64,000 bases of DNA from a bacterium. Lineage in GTDB: Bacteria; Armatimonadota; Zipacnadia; Zipacnadales; UBA11051. The DNA lies in NCBI GenBank assembly GCA_021372615.1, contig JAJFUB010000121.1, positions 62,001-126,000 of the forward strand, written 5' to 3'. The position numbers were made by a program, and so were the translations under genes. This document shows, piece after piece, positions 9,752-20,492 of the stretch. The first letter of the stretch is position 1. Each line of letters starts with the position of its first letter. The notes under the pieces are model-generated. The model was given only the letters and a program-made list of their open reading frames with translations. It was not told where the DNA came from and made no database searches.

Positions 9752-12469
9752 GTGATCATCGTGACCCACGCCACGCTCGGCCTACTCGGACTGGCCGCTC
9801 TCGCTGCGACGGGCAGCCTCATCAGCAATGGCGACTTCGAGCAAGGGGCCGCCAACTGGTCGCTGTCGCACGACTGGTACGCCAAGCCGCCGGGCGCCGG
9901 GCTGTCGCAGGCAACCGTCGTCGAGGGCGAAGGCCGCAACGGCAGCAAGTGTCTGAAGATCATCGGCGGCGGCAAACGCGGCATCGCCATGCAAGTCTTC
10001 GCCGTCAATCCCGGCAAGTACCGCGTCACGGGGTGGATCAAGTGCGAGAACCTCACGACCCACGCCACCATCCTGTGTGAGTGGATGAGCAAGGAGAACA
10101 AGTGGCTGCGCGGCGACCAGGCCGGCAGTGTCACCGGCACGCAGGACTGGAAGCAGTTCGACACCGTCGTCGAGGCGCCGAAGGAAGCGCGGTCGGTGCA
10201 CCTCGACCTGCTGACCGGCGAGCCGAACAACGGCACCGCGTGGTTCGATGACCTCGCGATGGCGCGCGAGAAGACGGGCTACCCCTCGCCGCAGCCGCCG
10301 CAGATCAGCGCCGAGACGCCGCCGGGGCAGGAGGGCTGCCTGCAGGTGACGTGCGACCCGGAGAGCCTCACCGAGGGTGCGCTGCAACTGCTCGTGTACT
10401 GTGAGGAGAAGCCGCTGGCGCAGGTGCAGACGCCGCTGCCGCAGGGCGTTCTCGACCTGGACGAGGCCCGGGCGACGATCCAGTCGCTCGAGGTCGGGAA
10501 GACATATTACGTGGCGGCGCAGGTCATCAACGGCGATGGCGAGGCCTCGGCGCTGGGACCGGAAGTGACCGCGCAGGTGCTGGACCGGCAGGCCCCCAGG
10601 CCGGGGTGGCTGGACGTGGCGCGGGTCGGCACGACGCTGAGTTGCCGGTGGCAGCCGCATGTGCTCGACGCTGATGTGAGGCGCGTCGAGTTTGTCGTGC
10701 CCGGTGAGGGCGAGACGGCCAAGGTCGTCAAGACGCTGACGATACGCGAACCAGCCCTCGACCCGGACAATCCCGAGCTACTGAACCTCGAGAACCAGGT
10801 CGCGCAACGGGTGGGCGTGCGCTGTACGGACGCGGCCGGCAATGTCGGCGAGATCGGCTGGGTAGACGTGCCGCCGGAGCAGTCGAGCGCCACACTGACG
10901 GACTGCTCTACGTGGCTGGTCGCGCCGACAGAGAACGTCGCTCGTAACGCCGAGCCTCCGGCCACGTCGCCGGCTCTCAAGCCGGTGCTCATGCGCGGGC
11001 AGACCAAGACGCTACAGGTCGTCGTCAAGCCGCCGCGCGACCTGCACGGTGTCTCCGTGACGGTCTTCCCCACCCATCAGCGCATGAGCTACGTTTTCGG
11101 TCGCGCCGCCTTCGTCAACTACGTTCACCTGGACAAGAACTCCATCGCCACCCCCAAGGAAGAGCTGGTCTGGCCGGCTCCGGGCGACTACCCGGACGAG
11201 ATCAGCGACGACGTGGTGCGTGATCTGCCCGCCGGCCAGGCCCAACCGGTCTTCGTGCGCCTGATGGCCGGCCGCAACGCCGTCCCGGGCGACTGGAGCT
11301 TCGAGGTCCGGGTTCGGTCGGCCGAGGGACAGGTCGCGATCCCAGTCTCGTGCACCGTCTCGCCCATCGCCCTCCCCGACCCCGTCCGCCTGCCCTTCGT
11401 CTACTGGTTCTCGTGGGGCGACCCGTGCCAGGAGTTCGGCGTGCCGGAGCGCTCCGCCGACGGTTGGCGAGTGCTGTATCAGCTCGGTCGGCTCATGCGC
11501 ACCCATCACCAGCGCGTGGTCGTCGTGCCCTGGAGCATGGTGCGCACGTGGCGCGACCAGGACGGCAAGCTGCGGCACGACTTCCGCGACTTCGACCGCT
11601 TCATCCGCACCTTCCAGGCCGCGGGCGTGGACCAGCTCTTCTGCCTAAGCCACATGGGCTCGCGCACCACGGGCGACTGGGAATGCCCGACCATGGGCTC
11701 GCACCGGCAGTCCGTGCGCGACCTGGCGACCGGCCAGGCGGCGCCCAACATGGACTGCGTGGACTTGCTCCCGGCGTTGCAGGATCACATTGAGAAGCTG
11801 GGGCTGCTCGACAAGTTCTGCGTCCACGTCGCCGACGAGCCGATCCCGGTGAACTTGGAGAGCTACCGGGAGCTGTCCGCCCGCGTCCATGCCGCCGCGC
11901 CGAAGCTCCCGCGCCTTGACGCCATCCACGTGCCGGACCTGCAAGGCTCGTTGGAGATCTGGGTGCCACAACTGAACTACTTCGACCAGTGGCACGATCA
12001 GTACCGCCAGGCACAGGCAGCGGGGAACAAGGTGTGGACGTACATCGCGTGGGTGCCGCAGGGCAAGTTCCCCAACCGCATGATTGATAGCAGCGCGATC
12101 AAGCCGCGCGTGCTGCATTGGCTCAACGCGCTGGACGACACGGACGGCTACCTGCACTGGGCGCTGAACCACTGGCACATCCCGCTGACGAGCCTGAACT
12201 CGCCAGGCGACCAGTACATCTGCTGGCCCAGCAAGCGCTTCATCGCCAACAGCTCACTGCGCTACGAGGCGGAGCGGGAGGGGCTGGAGGACTGCGAACT
12301 GATGTTCATGGTGCGCGACAGGCTCATGAAGCAGGGGCTAACGCGCGCGCAGGCGCAGGCGAAGATGGAAGCCGTCGGGCGGAAGGCCGTGCGCGGCGTG
12401 CAGGACTACACGCGGTCGTGGCTGGAGCTCGAGGCCGTGCGGGTGGAGCTGCTGGGGATGCTGAAGTAG
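9752..12469 (+). CDS. Secreted DUF4091 / GH123-like glycoside hydrolase with N-terminal binding domain
   Basis: 905 residues from a GTG at 9752; a GTG three codons on is equally possible because the ribosome site is weak. An N-terminal hydrophobic leader is followed by NGDFEQGAANW, the standard start of a CBM4/9-type jelly roll (about 22-170), then a fibronectin-III-like stretch. The C-terminal half contains the DUF4091 signature, including a likely catalytic Asp-Glu pair at 695-696 (VADEP) and a closing block around residues 790-850 (LHWALNHWHIPL, then WPSKRFIANSSLRYEAEREGLEDCE split by a few residues). GH123 enzymes hydrolyse beta-N-acetylgalactosaminides by substrate-assisted catalysis using such a pair; the exact sugar here is inferred only. 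Confidence 0.85.
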   Translation: MIIVTHATLGLLGLAALAATGSLISNGDFEQGAANWSLSHDWYAKPPGAGLSQATVVEGEGRNGSKCLKIIGGGKRGIAMQVFAVNPGKYRVTGWIKCENLTTHATILCEWMSKENKWLRGDQAGSVTGTQDWKQFDTVVEAPKEARSVHLDLLTGEPNNGTAWFDDLAMAREKTGYPSPQPPQISAETPPGQEGCLQVTCDPESLTEGALQLLVYCEEKPLAQVQTPLPQGVLDLDEARATIQSLEVGKTYYVAAQVINGDGEASALGPEVTAQVLDRQAPRPGWLDVARVGTTLSCRWQPHVLDADVRRVEFVVPGEGETAKVVKTLTIREPALDPDNPELLNLENQVAQRVGVRCTDAAGNVGEIGWVDVPPEQSSATLTDCSTWLVAPTENVARNAEPPATSPALKPVLMRGQTKTLQVVVKPPRDLHGVSVTVFPTHQRMSYVFGRAAFVNYVHLDKNSIATPKEELVWPAPGDYPDEISDDVVRDLPAGQAQPVFVRLMAGRNAVPGDWSFEVRVRSAEGQVAIPVSCTVSPIALPDPVRLPFVYWFSWGDPCQEFGVPERSADGWRVLYQLGRLMRTHHQRVVVVPWSMVRTWRDQDGKLRHDFRDFDRFIRTFQAAGVDQLFCLSHMGSRTTGDWECPTMGSHRQSVRDLATGQAAPNMDCVDLLPALQDHIEKLGLLDKFCVHVADEPIPVNLESYRELSARVHAAAPKLPRLDAIHVPDLQGSLEIWVPQLNYFDQWHDQYRQAQAAGNKVWTYIAWVPQGKFPNRMIDSSAIKPRVLHWLNALDDTDGYLHWALNHWHIPLTSLNSPGDQYICWPSKRFIANSSLRYEAEREGLEDCELMFMVRDRLMKQGLTRAQAQAKMEAVGRKAVRGVQDYTRSWLELEAVRVELLGMLK

Positions 12470-12490
12470 CGGCTACGGCACGGCTCTGCT

Positions 12491-12533
12491 CTGCCTCACC
12501 CGGCAATCGCGCCACGAGCACCGGGTGAGGCAG
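12491..12533. terminator. Strong hairpin between convergent genes
   Basis: A perfect 13-bp stem (CTGCCTCACCCGG with CCGGGTGAGGCAG) with a 17-base loop occupies the gap between the converging DUF4091 and Gfo/Idh genes. No T-run is adjacent, but it probably ends both transcripts. Confidence 0.65.
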
Positions 12534-12544
12534 ATACATACTCT

Positions 12545-13540
12545 CTACTTCACCCTCACCACCGTCTCGGTCTCCAACGACTCAATGGCCGCGGCCAGGA
12601 CCTTCTGGGCCGCCAGACCGTCGGCGCCGGAGCCGTCTATGTCCTCGGGGGCCACGCCCTCGTCCACCTGCTGCACGAACCGCTTGATGCGGTCGCGGAA
12701 GGTGTCCACGAAGTCGCGCATCCCGCCGAACAGCGAGGGCTCGGTGTAGACGATCTTCTCCAGGCTGCCGGCTGGATAGAGCGTGACCTGCTTGAAGATG
12801 TCCTCGATGACGAAGCGCCCGCCCGTGCCGGCGACTTCGCAGCGCTCCATCGGGTGCCCGCGCGCGATGTCATAGCTCCCCGTCAGCGACCCCACCACGC
12901 CATTGGCAAAGCGCATGTTGAACTGCGCCGTGGACCAGATCTTCCGGCCCGGGGCCTTGGTGGCGAAGCACTGGACCGCCTCGATGTCGCCGCAGAAGTA
13001 GCGCATGATGTCCACCGTGTGCGGGTGGAGCGCCTTGAGCTGAAAGTAGGGCGAGCTTTCGCGCGGGTTCATGATCCACATGCCCATGTTGATGAACAGC
13101 AGGTGGCCCAGCCGCCCCTCGTCCACCCACTGCTTGGCCAGCCGGTGGGCCGGGTTGAAGCGGTGGTTGAGGTCAATGCCGAAGCAGCGGTTCATCCGCC
13201 GCGCGGTCTCGACCATCTTTACGGCATCGGCGATGTCGTTGGAGATGGGCTTTTCGCACAGGACATGGCTGCCGGCCTCAAGCGCCTGGATGGTGGGCAG
13301 GGCATGGTCGCTGCCGTACTCCTCGCCGCCGGTGGCGATGCTGCAGATGTCCGGCTGCAGTTCAGCCAACATCGTCGGCGCGTCGTAGAACGCCGGCACG
13401 CCCAGACGCGCGGCGGCTGCGTCGGCGCGCTCCCGGATGATGTCGCACACGCCCACGAGCTGGGCGAGGGGGTTCTCCTGATGGATGTCGGCATGTCGGT
13501 TCCCGATGGGGCCGAGGCCGATGACACAAACACGTTGCAT
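12545..13540 (-). CDS. Gfo/Idh/MocA-family NAD(P)-dependent sugar oxidoreductase
   Basis: 331 residues from the ATG at 13540, which opens directly into the Rossmann motif RVCVIGLGPIGNRH; the upstream extension to 13597 is Arg/Gly-rich and looks spurious. The family hallmark EKP (VLCEKPIS) lies near residue 97, with the downstream alpha/beta substrate domain (FGIDLNHRFNPAH, then HPHTVDIMRYF, where the His-x-x-x-D helix is typical). Members oxidise or reduce sugar ring hydroxyls, for example inositol or glucose derivatives. Probably cytoplasmic and part of carbohydrate catabolism, in keeping with its neighbours. The substrate is not predictable. Confidence 0.9.
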   Translation of the reverse strand: MQRVCVIGLGPIGNRHADIHQENPLAQLVGVCDIIRERADAAAARLGVPAFYDAPTMLAELQPDICSIATGGEEYGSDHALPTIQALEAGSHVLCEKPISNDIADAVKMVETARRMNRCFGIDLNHRFNPAHRLAKQWVDEGRLGHLLFINMGMWIMNPRESSPYFQLKALHPHTVDIMRYFCGDIEAVQCFATKAPGRKIWSTAQFNMRFANGVVGSLTGSYDIARGHPMERCEVAGTGGRFVIEDIFKQVTLYPAGSLEKIVYTEPSLFGGMRDFVDTFRDRIKRFVQQVDEGVAPEDIDGSGADGLAAQKVLAAAIESLETETVVRVK

Positions 13541-13567
13541 GACTGCTGATGCACCTTTCGATCTGCC

Positions 13568-13670
13568 GCGTGGGCGGGTGTGTCCTCGCACCCGCAACTG
13601 GTCGCGTGGCCGGGTGTGTCCTCACACCCGCAGCCCTCATTGGGCGCGTGAGGACACGCGCCCCCACGCG
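13568..13670. repeat. Three-copy GC-rich repeat, third copy inverted
   Basis: Two direct copies of GCGTGGGCGGGTGTGTCCTC followed by RCACCCGC (13568-13595 and 13604-13631) and one inverted copy (13642-13670) occupy the 179-bp gap between the alpha/alpha-barrel gene and the oxidoreductase gene. Each unit is itself a near-palindrome (GCGGGTGTG...CRCACCCGC). No coding signal is seen here. Confidence 0.7.
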
Positions 13671-13719
13671 ACATCCTTGCCCCACGCGATCTGCACGGCT
13701 GTTTCGCGTCCCGGCCGCC

Positions 13720-16098
<2,379 letters not shown>

Positions 16099-16208
16099 CA
16101 GGTCAACTCCGCGCAAGGCATGGGTGCACACAACGCGCGGAGTGTTCACTGCGGGGAGAGCGAATACCTGTCTGGCGTGGGTGCGGACCTCCCGGACGCG
16201 CCGGCGCT

Positions 16209-16943
16209 CTACCACCAGGCGATGAGCAGCGCCAGCACCCCCATGGCGGTGAAGACCACGAGCAGGCTCAGTGAGCAGAGCCGTCGCCGGCCGGTCTCCA
16301 GCAGCGGCAGACGCACCCAGGCCAGGGCGGCGGCAAGCAGGCCCGCCCCGGCCAGCACCAGCGCGATGGCCCCCGGCCATGGTGTGATCCCGCGCGCGCC
16401 GACCCGGAAGGCGACGGTGGCGAGGTCGCCCAGCGCCAGGGCTGTCACAGCCGCCAGGCCCGCCGCCATGGGCGGCGATCCTACCAGCGCCGACGACAGC
16501 AACCCCAGCGTGTACGCGCTGGCCAGCAGCGCGACGAAGCAGTGCTGCACCTGACGCGCCTCGGCCAGCCCTAGCGGCAGGCTCCACACCTGCTGCGCCT
16601 GCGGGCCCACGATCGCCACGCAGCAGGCATACCCCAGCCCGATGGCCGCAGCGGCTGTGGCGGCTCCGGCCGCAGCCTTCAGGCCCCACACCGCCCCCCG
16701 GCGGAGCGGCCAGGAGGCCAGGAAGACCTGCTGGGCGCGGCTTTCGCGGGCCAGGGCCTGCGCGCCTCCGAACAGCGCCAGGGCGAAGCTGAGCACGATG
16801 TAGAACCACAGGCTGCTGCCCAGGTCCTGCCCGCGGAAGCGGTGCGCACGCACATCCAGCAGGGCCATCAGCACCATGGCCCCCCACGCCAGCAGCGCGG
16901 GCAGGAGCACTTCCCGCAGCTCTTTGACCAACAGGGCCCTCAC
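16209..16943 (-). CDS. ABC-2 type transporter permease
   Basis: 244 residues from the GTG at 16943, whose first bases overlap the TGA of the preceding gene (GTGA), so translation is probably coupled. The start VRALLVKELREVLLPALLAWG matches the cytosolic amphipathic helix that opens ABC-2 permeases. About six hydrophobic segments follow (near 15-35, 50-72, 90-115, 145-170, 180-200, 215-240). It presumably forms the membrane part of a transporter with the ATPase at 19048 and the larger permease-propeller protein. The substrate is unknown; the YtrA-type regulator suggests a cell-envelope stress or drug-related role. Confidence 0.8.
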   Translation of the reverse strand: MRALLVKELREVLLPALLAWGAMVLMALLDVRAHRFRGQDLGSSLWFYIVLSFALALFGGAQALARESRAQQVFLASWPLRRGAVWGLKAAAGAATAAAAIGLGYACCVAIVGPQAQQVWSLPLGLAEARQVQHCFVALLASAYTLGLLSSALVGSPPMAAGLAAVTALALGDLATVAFRVGARGITPWPGAIALVLAGAGLLAAALAWVRLPLLETGRRRLCSLSLLVVFTAMGVLALLIAWW

Positions 16944-19051
16944 GGTTGGGCTCCCGGGCCGGGACGTGACGGGGCTTTGGGCTTCTTCCGGGACCTCTCC
17001 ATCTCGTCCGTCAGCCAACTGTGGGCCTGCACGATCGTGCGCTCCTGGCCATCCGGAGTGAGGGCGACCAGGGTCTCGTCATCGCGCTGCATGACGAACT
17101 CGCCGGTGGCCGTCCAGCCCACCAGCCCCCCCGAGGCGAACCCGCCCAACTGGCCGGCGGGGATGGTCCTCATCTGGCCCGAGGCCTCCAGGAGGATCAG
17201 CTTACTCGCCGACTGTTGGCCCTCCCATTGCTCCAGCATGAGCACCAGCCGCCGCTCATCCGGCGACCACACCGGGCCCTCCAGCTGACTATGCCACGTG
17301 GCGGCGGGGAGGGTGAACCAGGGCCCTACCCGGCCGGAGGCCAGGTCCAGCAAAGCCACCCGCCCCGACCGGGGCGGCTCCTCGAGGTAGGGGCGCTCCC
17401 CATCGCTGACCAGGCAGTATCGCCCCTCCGGGGACAGGCCGTCGTCAAGCGGCTCCACCCCGGCCACCTCGAAGCGTGGTCCGCCGTCCAGGCGGAAGAA
17501 CGTGGTCTTCAGCCAGCGCTTCTGGGTATTGGTGCGATAGGTGACAGTCTTCTGCGTGCGCTTGCCGTCGCGGCCGACAGTGTCCACGGTGCGCGTGACC
17601 GTCTTCTGTTGGCTGCGCGGTGTCGGCGTCCAGGTGCTGCTGTCGCCGGCGAACCAGACGGTGCTCTGCGAGAGCGGGTCGGCGCCGATGATCGCGAGGC
17701 CCGGGCTGGCCCCCGGTGGCCGCCAGGGCAGCTTTGCCTCCGTAACCGCGCCCGAGGGCACGGCGATGCGCTTGAGCACCTCGCGGTACGGCTGCTGCTG
17801 GTGCTCGCGCACGAGGATGGCGCTGTCGTCGGGCAGCCAGGTCACCAGCCAGGGCTCGTAGCGGGGCGGGGTCACCTGGCCCATCTCGCGCCAGGTGCCA
17901 ACCTCGATGATCTGGCCGCCGATGAGCAGGTACTTCCCCTGCGGTGAGGCATACAGGCGCTCCCCCCCGGTGTAGACCGGTTGCGCGGCGGGTCGGGCAG
18001 CCTGCGTGTCCAGCACACTCCACTGCACCTGGCCGTTCGCCGAACTCCAGGAGCGCGTGAGCATGCGGCCGGGCCCGCGGGTCACCGTCTCGATCTCATT
18101 GCTGAGCAGCAGTCGCCGGCTGTCCTTGAGCCAGCAGAGCTGACGCACCCTCTGGCGCGACAGCCGGCGCAGCTTCGTGCCATCGGCGTTGACCAGCCAC
18201 ACGCCCTGCCCGAGCATCCCGTCCGCGAAGGCGATCTGGCGGCCATCGGGGCTCAACTGGGGCTGCATGACGCCCTGCGGTGCGGGCTTGCGCAGCACCA
18301 CGGAGGCCACACTGGCGAGGCTCAGCAGAACCGCCACGGGCAGAATCAGGACCGTCGCGGCCAGCAGCCCGCGCTTGGCCCGCCGGCCGTAGTCCAGGAG
18401 CGGCGCCGTCGTGAAGGCATACACCGACGACGCGAGCAGGGCCACGACGGACCACAGCCAAAATGCCAGCGTCAGTTTGAGGGAGAGCCGAGGGTCCAGG
18501 TCCATGCGCGAGAAGCGCAGCACCGTACCGACCACCACCGGGACCGCGGAGATCGCGGCGACGGCGTAGCCCAGAACCAGGGTCAGGCCGAAGGCATACA
18601 GCGACGTGCGGGTGATGCTCGAGGCGAAGAACGCCGTGACGAGGCCCACCCCCACCGTGGCGAGCAGCGTGGCCAGCAGCGTGCCGAGCCCCGTGCTCCC
18701 GCCCGACTGTGCCGGGTGTAGGGCGGACAACCACACAACGGCCAGGGCGACGGGAACGGTGGCGAGGCACGTAGTCACCACACGCGTCAGCAGCTTGGCG
18801 AGCCACCAGCGCGCCCGCGACACCGGCCACCGCCCGCCCCATTCCACCATCCCGCGCCCGCCCTCGCCGGCGAAGGCTTCACAGCCCATGTACGCCACGA
18901 ACAGCCACAGCCCCATGGTGTACAGGCCGGCCGTGCCCTTGCTCCACCAGTGCTGCAGGTACAGGATGGCGGTCAGGAGGGCCATGAAGGCGACAAAGCC
19001 CAGCGGCACCCAGATGGTCTCGCGCAGCTCCTTGCGTAGCAGGCCGATCAT
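16940..19051 (-). CDS. ABC-2 permease fused to a TolB/WD40-like beta-propeller
   Basis: 703 residues. The ATG overlaps the TGA of the ATPase gene (ATGA). Residues 1-270 contain about six or seven membrane segments and begin MIGLLRKELRETIWVPLGF, a typical ABC-2 permease N-terminus. From about residue 280 the sequence changes to repeating blades with SPDGRQIAFAD, LLSNEIE, YASPQGKYLLIGG and WSPDERRLVLM, the pattern of TolB/WD40-like propellers. The fusion places a propeller directly after the last membrane helix. By the positive-inside pattern I could not settle on which side of the membrane it lies. It may sense or bind a ligand for the transporter. Confidence 0.8.
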   Translation of the reverse strand: MIGLLRKELRETIWVPLGFVAFMALLTAILYLQHWWSKGTAGLYTMGLWLFVAYMGCEAFAGEGGRGMVEWGGRWPVSRARWWLAKLLTRVVTTCLATVPVALAVVWLSALHPAQSGGSTGLGTLLATLLATVGVGLVTAFFASSITRTSLYAFGLTLVLGYAVAAISAVPVVVGTVLRFSRMDLDPRLSLKLTLAFWLWSVVALLASSVYAFTTAPLLDYGRRAKRGLLAATVLILPVAVLLSLASVASVVLRKPAPQGVMQPQLSPDGRQIAFADGMLGQGVWLVNADGTKLRRLSRQRVRQLCWLKDSRRLLLSNEIETVTRGPGRMLTRSWSSANGQVQWSVLDTQAARPAAQPVYTGGERLYASPQGKYLLIGGQIIEVGTWREMGQVTPPRYEPWLVTWLPDDSAILVREHQQQPYREVLKRIAVPSGAVTEAKLPWRPPGASPGLAIIGADPLSQSTVWFAGDSSTWTPTPRSQQKTVTRTVDTVGRDGKRTQKTVTYRTNTQKRWLKTTFFRLDGGPRFEVAGVEPLDDGLSPEGRYCLVSDGERPYLEEPPRSGRVALLDLASGRVGPWFTLPAATWHSQLEGPVWSPDERRLVLMLEQWEGQQSASKLILLEASGQMRTIPAGQLGGFASGGLVGWTATGEFVMQRDDETLVALTPDGQERTIVQAHSWLTDEMERSRKKPKAPSRPGPGAQP

Positions 19052-19989
19052 GCGTCCCCACCTCGCGCGTACGCCACGAAGATGTCCTCCAGCGACAGAT
19101 TCTCGACATACGCCGACAGCGCCCCCGCGTCGTGTAGGCGCTGGAGGGTGTCCACGCCATAGTCGCTCACGATCCAGACTTGCTGCCGCCCTTCGTCCTG
19201 GCGGTGCAACGTGCCGGGGAGGGTGAAGCCGACGGCATCCTCACCCCCGGCCCCTCTCCCTCGCGCTTCGCGCTCCGGAGAGGGGGGGAACGGCTCGGGG
19301 AAGGTGGCGACGACCCGCTTCACCTTCGCCTGCAGGTCCTCCAGCGACGACTGCACCACCAGCCGCCCCTCGTGCAGGATGCCGATCCAGTCCGCCACGC
19401 GCTCGACATCCTCCAGGATGTGCGAGGAGAAGAAGACCGTCGTGCCGGTCTCCGCCAGCGCCGCCACGATGCTCTCCATGAACTCGCGCCGCACGAGCGC
19501 GTCCAGGCCCATCGTAGGGTCATCGAGGATCAGCAGCTTCGGCCGCGACGCCAGCGCCGCCATGAGCGCCGCCTTGCCCTGCATCCCCCGTGAGAGTTGC
19601 CCGAGCTTGCGGTCGGCCGGCAGCTCCAGCCGCACGCGCAACTGCTCAGCCAGCGCCCTGTCCCAGCGTGGATGCACCCCAGCGCCAAAGCCCATCAGCC
19701 CCTGCACGGTCATCCAGTCGGGCATCTGCACCCGCTCGGGCACGTACGACACGACCCGCTTCATCGCCACGTCCTGCTTGAACGGGTCGTACCCCATCAC
19801 ACGGATGCTGCCCTGGTCGGGGAGCAGCAGCCCCATGAGCATCTGGATCGTCGTCGTCTTCCCCGCGCCGTTGCGCCCCAGGTAGCCGTAGACGCTGCCC
19901 TCGGGCACGGCGAGGCTCACCTCGTCTACCGCCACCACGCGGCCAAAGCGCCGGCACAGGTTAGCGGTGCTGATCGCGGCTTCACTCAT
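19048..19989 (-). CDS. ABC transporter ATP-binding protein (YtrB-like)
   Basis: 313 residues from the ATG at 19989, with GGAGGG six bases upstream. Walker A is GRNGAGKT at residues 38-45, the signature is LSRGMQGK, Walker B is LLILDDPTMGLD and the switch His is in FFSSH. The position usually held by the catalytic Glu after the Walker B Asp is Asp here. Near residues 233-258 the sequence PPSPEREARGRGAGGEDA is encoded by a family-A palindromic element and interrupts the C-terminal region. The gene overlaps the regulator by eight bases upstream and the permease by four bases downstream, so the four genes form one translation-coupled unit. Confidence 0.92.
   Translation of the reverse strand: MSEAAISTANLCRRFGRVVAVDEVSLAVPEGSVYGYLGRNGAGKTTTIQMLMGLLLPDQGSIRVMGYDPFKQDVAMKRVVSYVPERVQMPDWMTVQGLMGFGAGVHPRWDRALAEQLRVRLELPADRKLGQLSRGMQGKAALMAALASRPKLLILDDPTMGLDALVRREFMESIVAALAETGTTVFFSSHILEDVERVADWIGILHEGRLVVQSSLEDLQAKVKRVVATFPEPFPPSPEREARGRGAGGEDAVGFTLPGTLHRQDEGRQQVWIVSDYGVDTLQRLHDAGALSAYVENLSLEDIFVAYARGGDA
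19220..19291. repeat. Family-A palindromic element inside the ABC ATPase gene
   Basis: CACCCCCGGCCCCTCTCCCT, an inner GCGCTTCGCGC hairpin and GGAGAGGGGG make a long stem. Relative to the copy at 15160-15203 it is read in the opposite orientation, yet remains open and in frame. Confidence 0.75.
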
Positions 19990-20419
19990 CGTGATCCCTC
20001 CGTGGCCTGAGCGGTGAACCGGGACGTCCGACGACCCCTGCCTGCCCGGCTTCGTCAGTGATCTCATCAAAGGCCTGCCGCAGATCAGGCAGCGTCAGCC
20101 CCACGCTGAGCCCCAGGGCCACTATCCCGCGCATCTTCTGGCGCACGAGGTCGGCCGTCTGGCGGTCCACGCAGGCCAGCGCCTCGTCGGCGACAAAGGT
20201 GCCGCTGCCCTGGCGGGAGACCAGCAGGCCCTCGGCCTGCAACTCGCGGTAGACGCGAGCGACGGTATTGGGGTTGAGGCGGAGTTCGGCGGCGAGTTCG
20301 CGGACGGTGGGGAGCTGCTCTCCGGCCCGGACAGCGCCCGTGGCGACGGCCAGGCGCATCTGCTCTTTGATCTGCAGATAGAGGGGCGTGCCGGAGTGGG
20401 GGTCCAGCGAAAGGTACAT
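19982..20419 (-). CDS. GntR-family transcriptional regulator, YtrA subfamily
   Basis: 145 residues from the ATG at 20419. The winged helix-turn-helix spans about residues 5-75 (PLYLQIKEQM, then QLPTVRELAAELRLNPNTVA and GSGTFVAD). The short C-terminal helical region, lacking a FCD or UTRA effector domain, is typical of the YtrA subgroup, which represses an adjacent ABC operon. The stop codon overlaps the ATPase start. A perfect 16-bp palindrome overlaps the start codon region and is the likely operator, so the operon is probably autorepressed. An alternative upstream ATG at 20440 would lie within the operator and is less likely. Confidence 0.92.
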   Translation of the reverse strand: MYLSLDPHSGTPLYLQIKEQMRLAVATGAVRAGEQLPTVRELAAELRLNPNTVARVYRELQAEGLLVSRQGSGTFVADEALACVDRQTADLVRQKMRGIVALGLSVGLTLPDLRQAFDEITDEAGQAGVVGRPGSPLRPRRDHDE

Positions 20420-20458
20420 TGTACTAGTACAATAGTACAATCACTGGGGCGTTGTCAA
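20418..20458 (-). promoter_or_regulatory. Promoter and palindromic operator of the YtrA-type operon
   Basis: ATTGTACTAGTACAAT (20418-20433) is a perfect palindrome, and half of it (AGTACAAT) repeats directly to 20441. On the minus strand a TTGACA -35 (20453-20458) and a TACTAT -10 (20432-20437, 15-bp spacing) precede it. Transcription would start only a few bases before the ATG at 20419, giving an almost leaderless mRNA. Confidence 0.65.
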
Positions 20459-20492
20459 GGGTGATTGCGCCGGGGCAGGTTGCGCCGGGGCG

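Noticed and set aside
13568-13670. CRISPR-like repeats
   Set aside because: Only three units, one inverted, with spacers of about 8-10 bases and no cas genes.
16099-16887. N-terminal extension of the alpha/alpha-barrel gene
   Set aside because: The extra 263 codons lie antisense-free but out of frame within the permease gene and read as Arg/Gly/Pro-rich filler; the ATG at 16098 has a good ribosome site.
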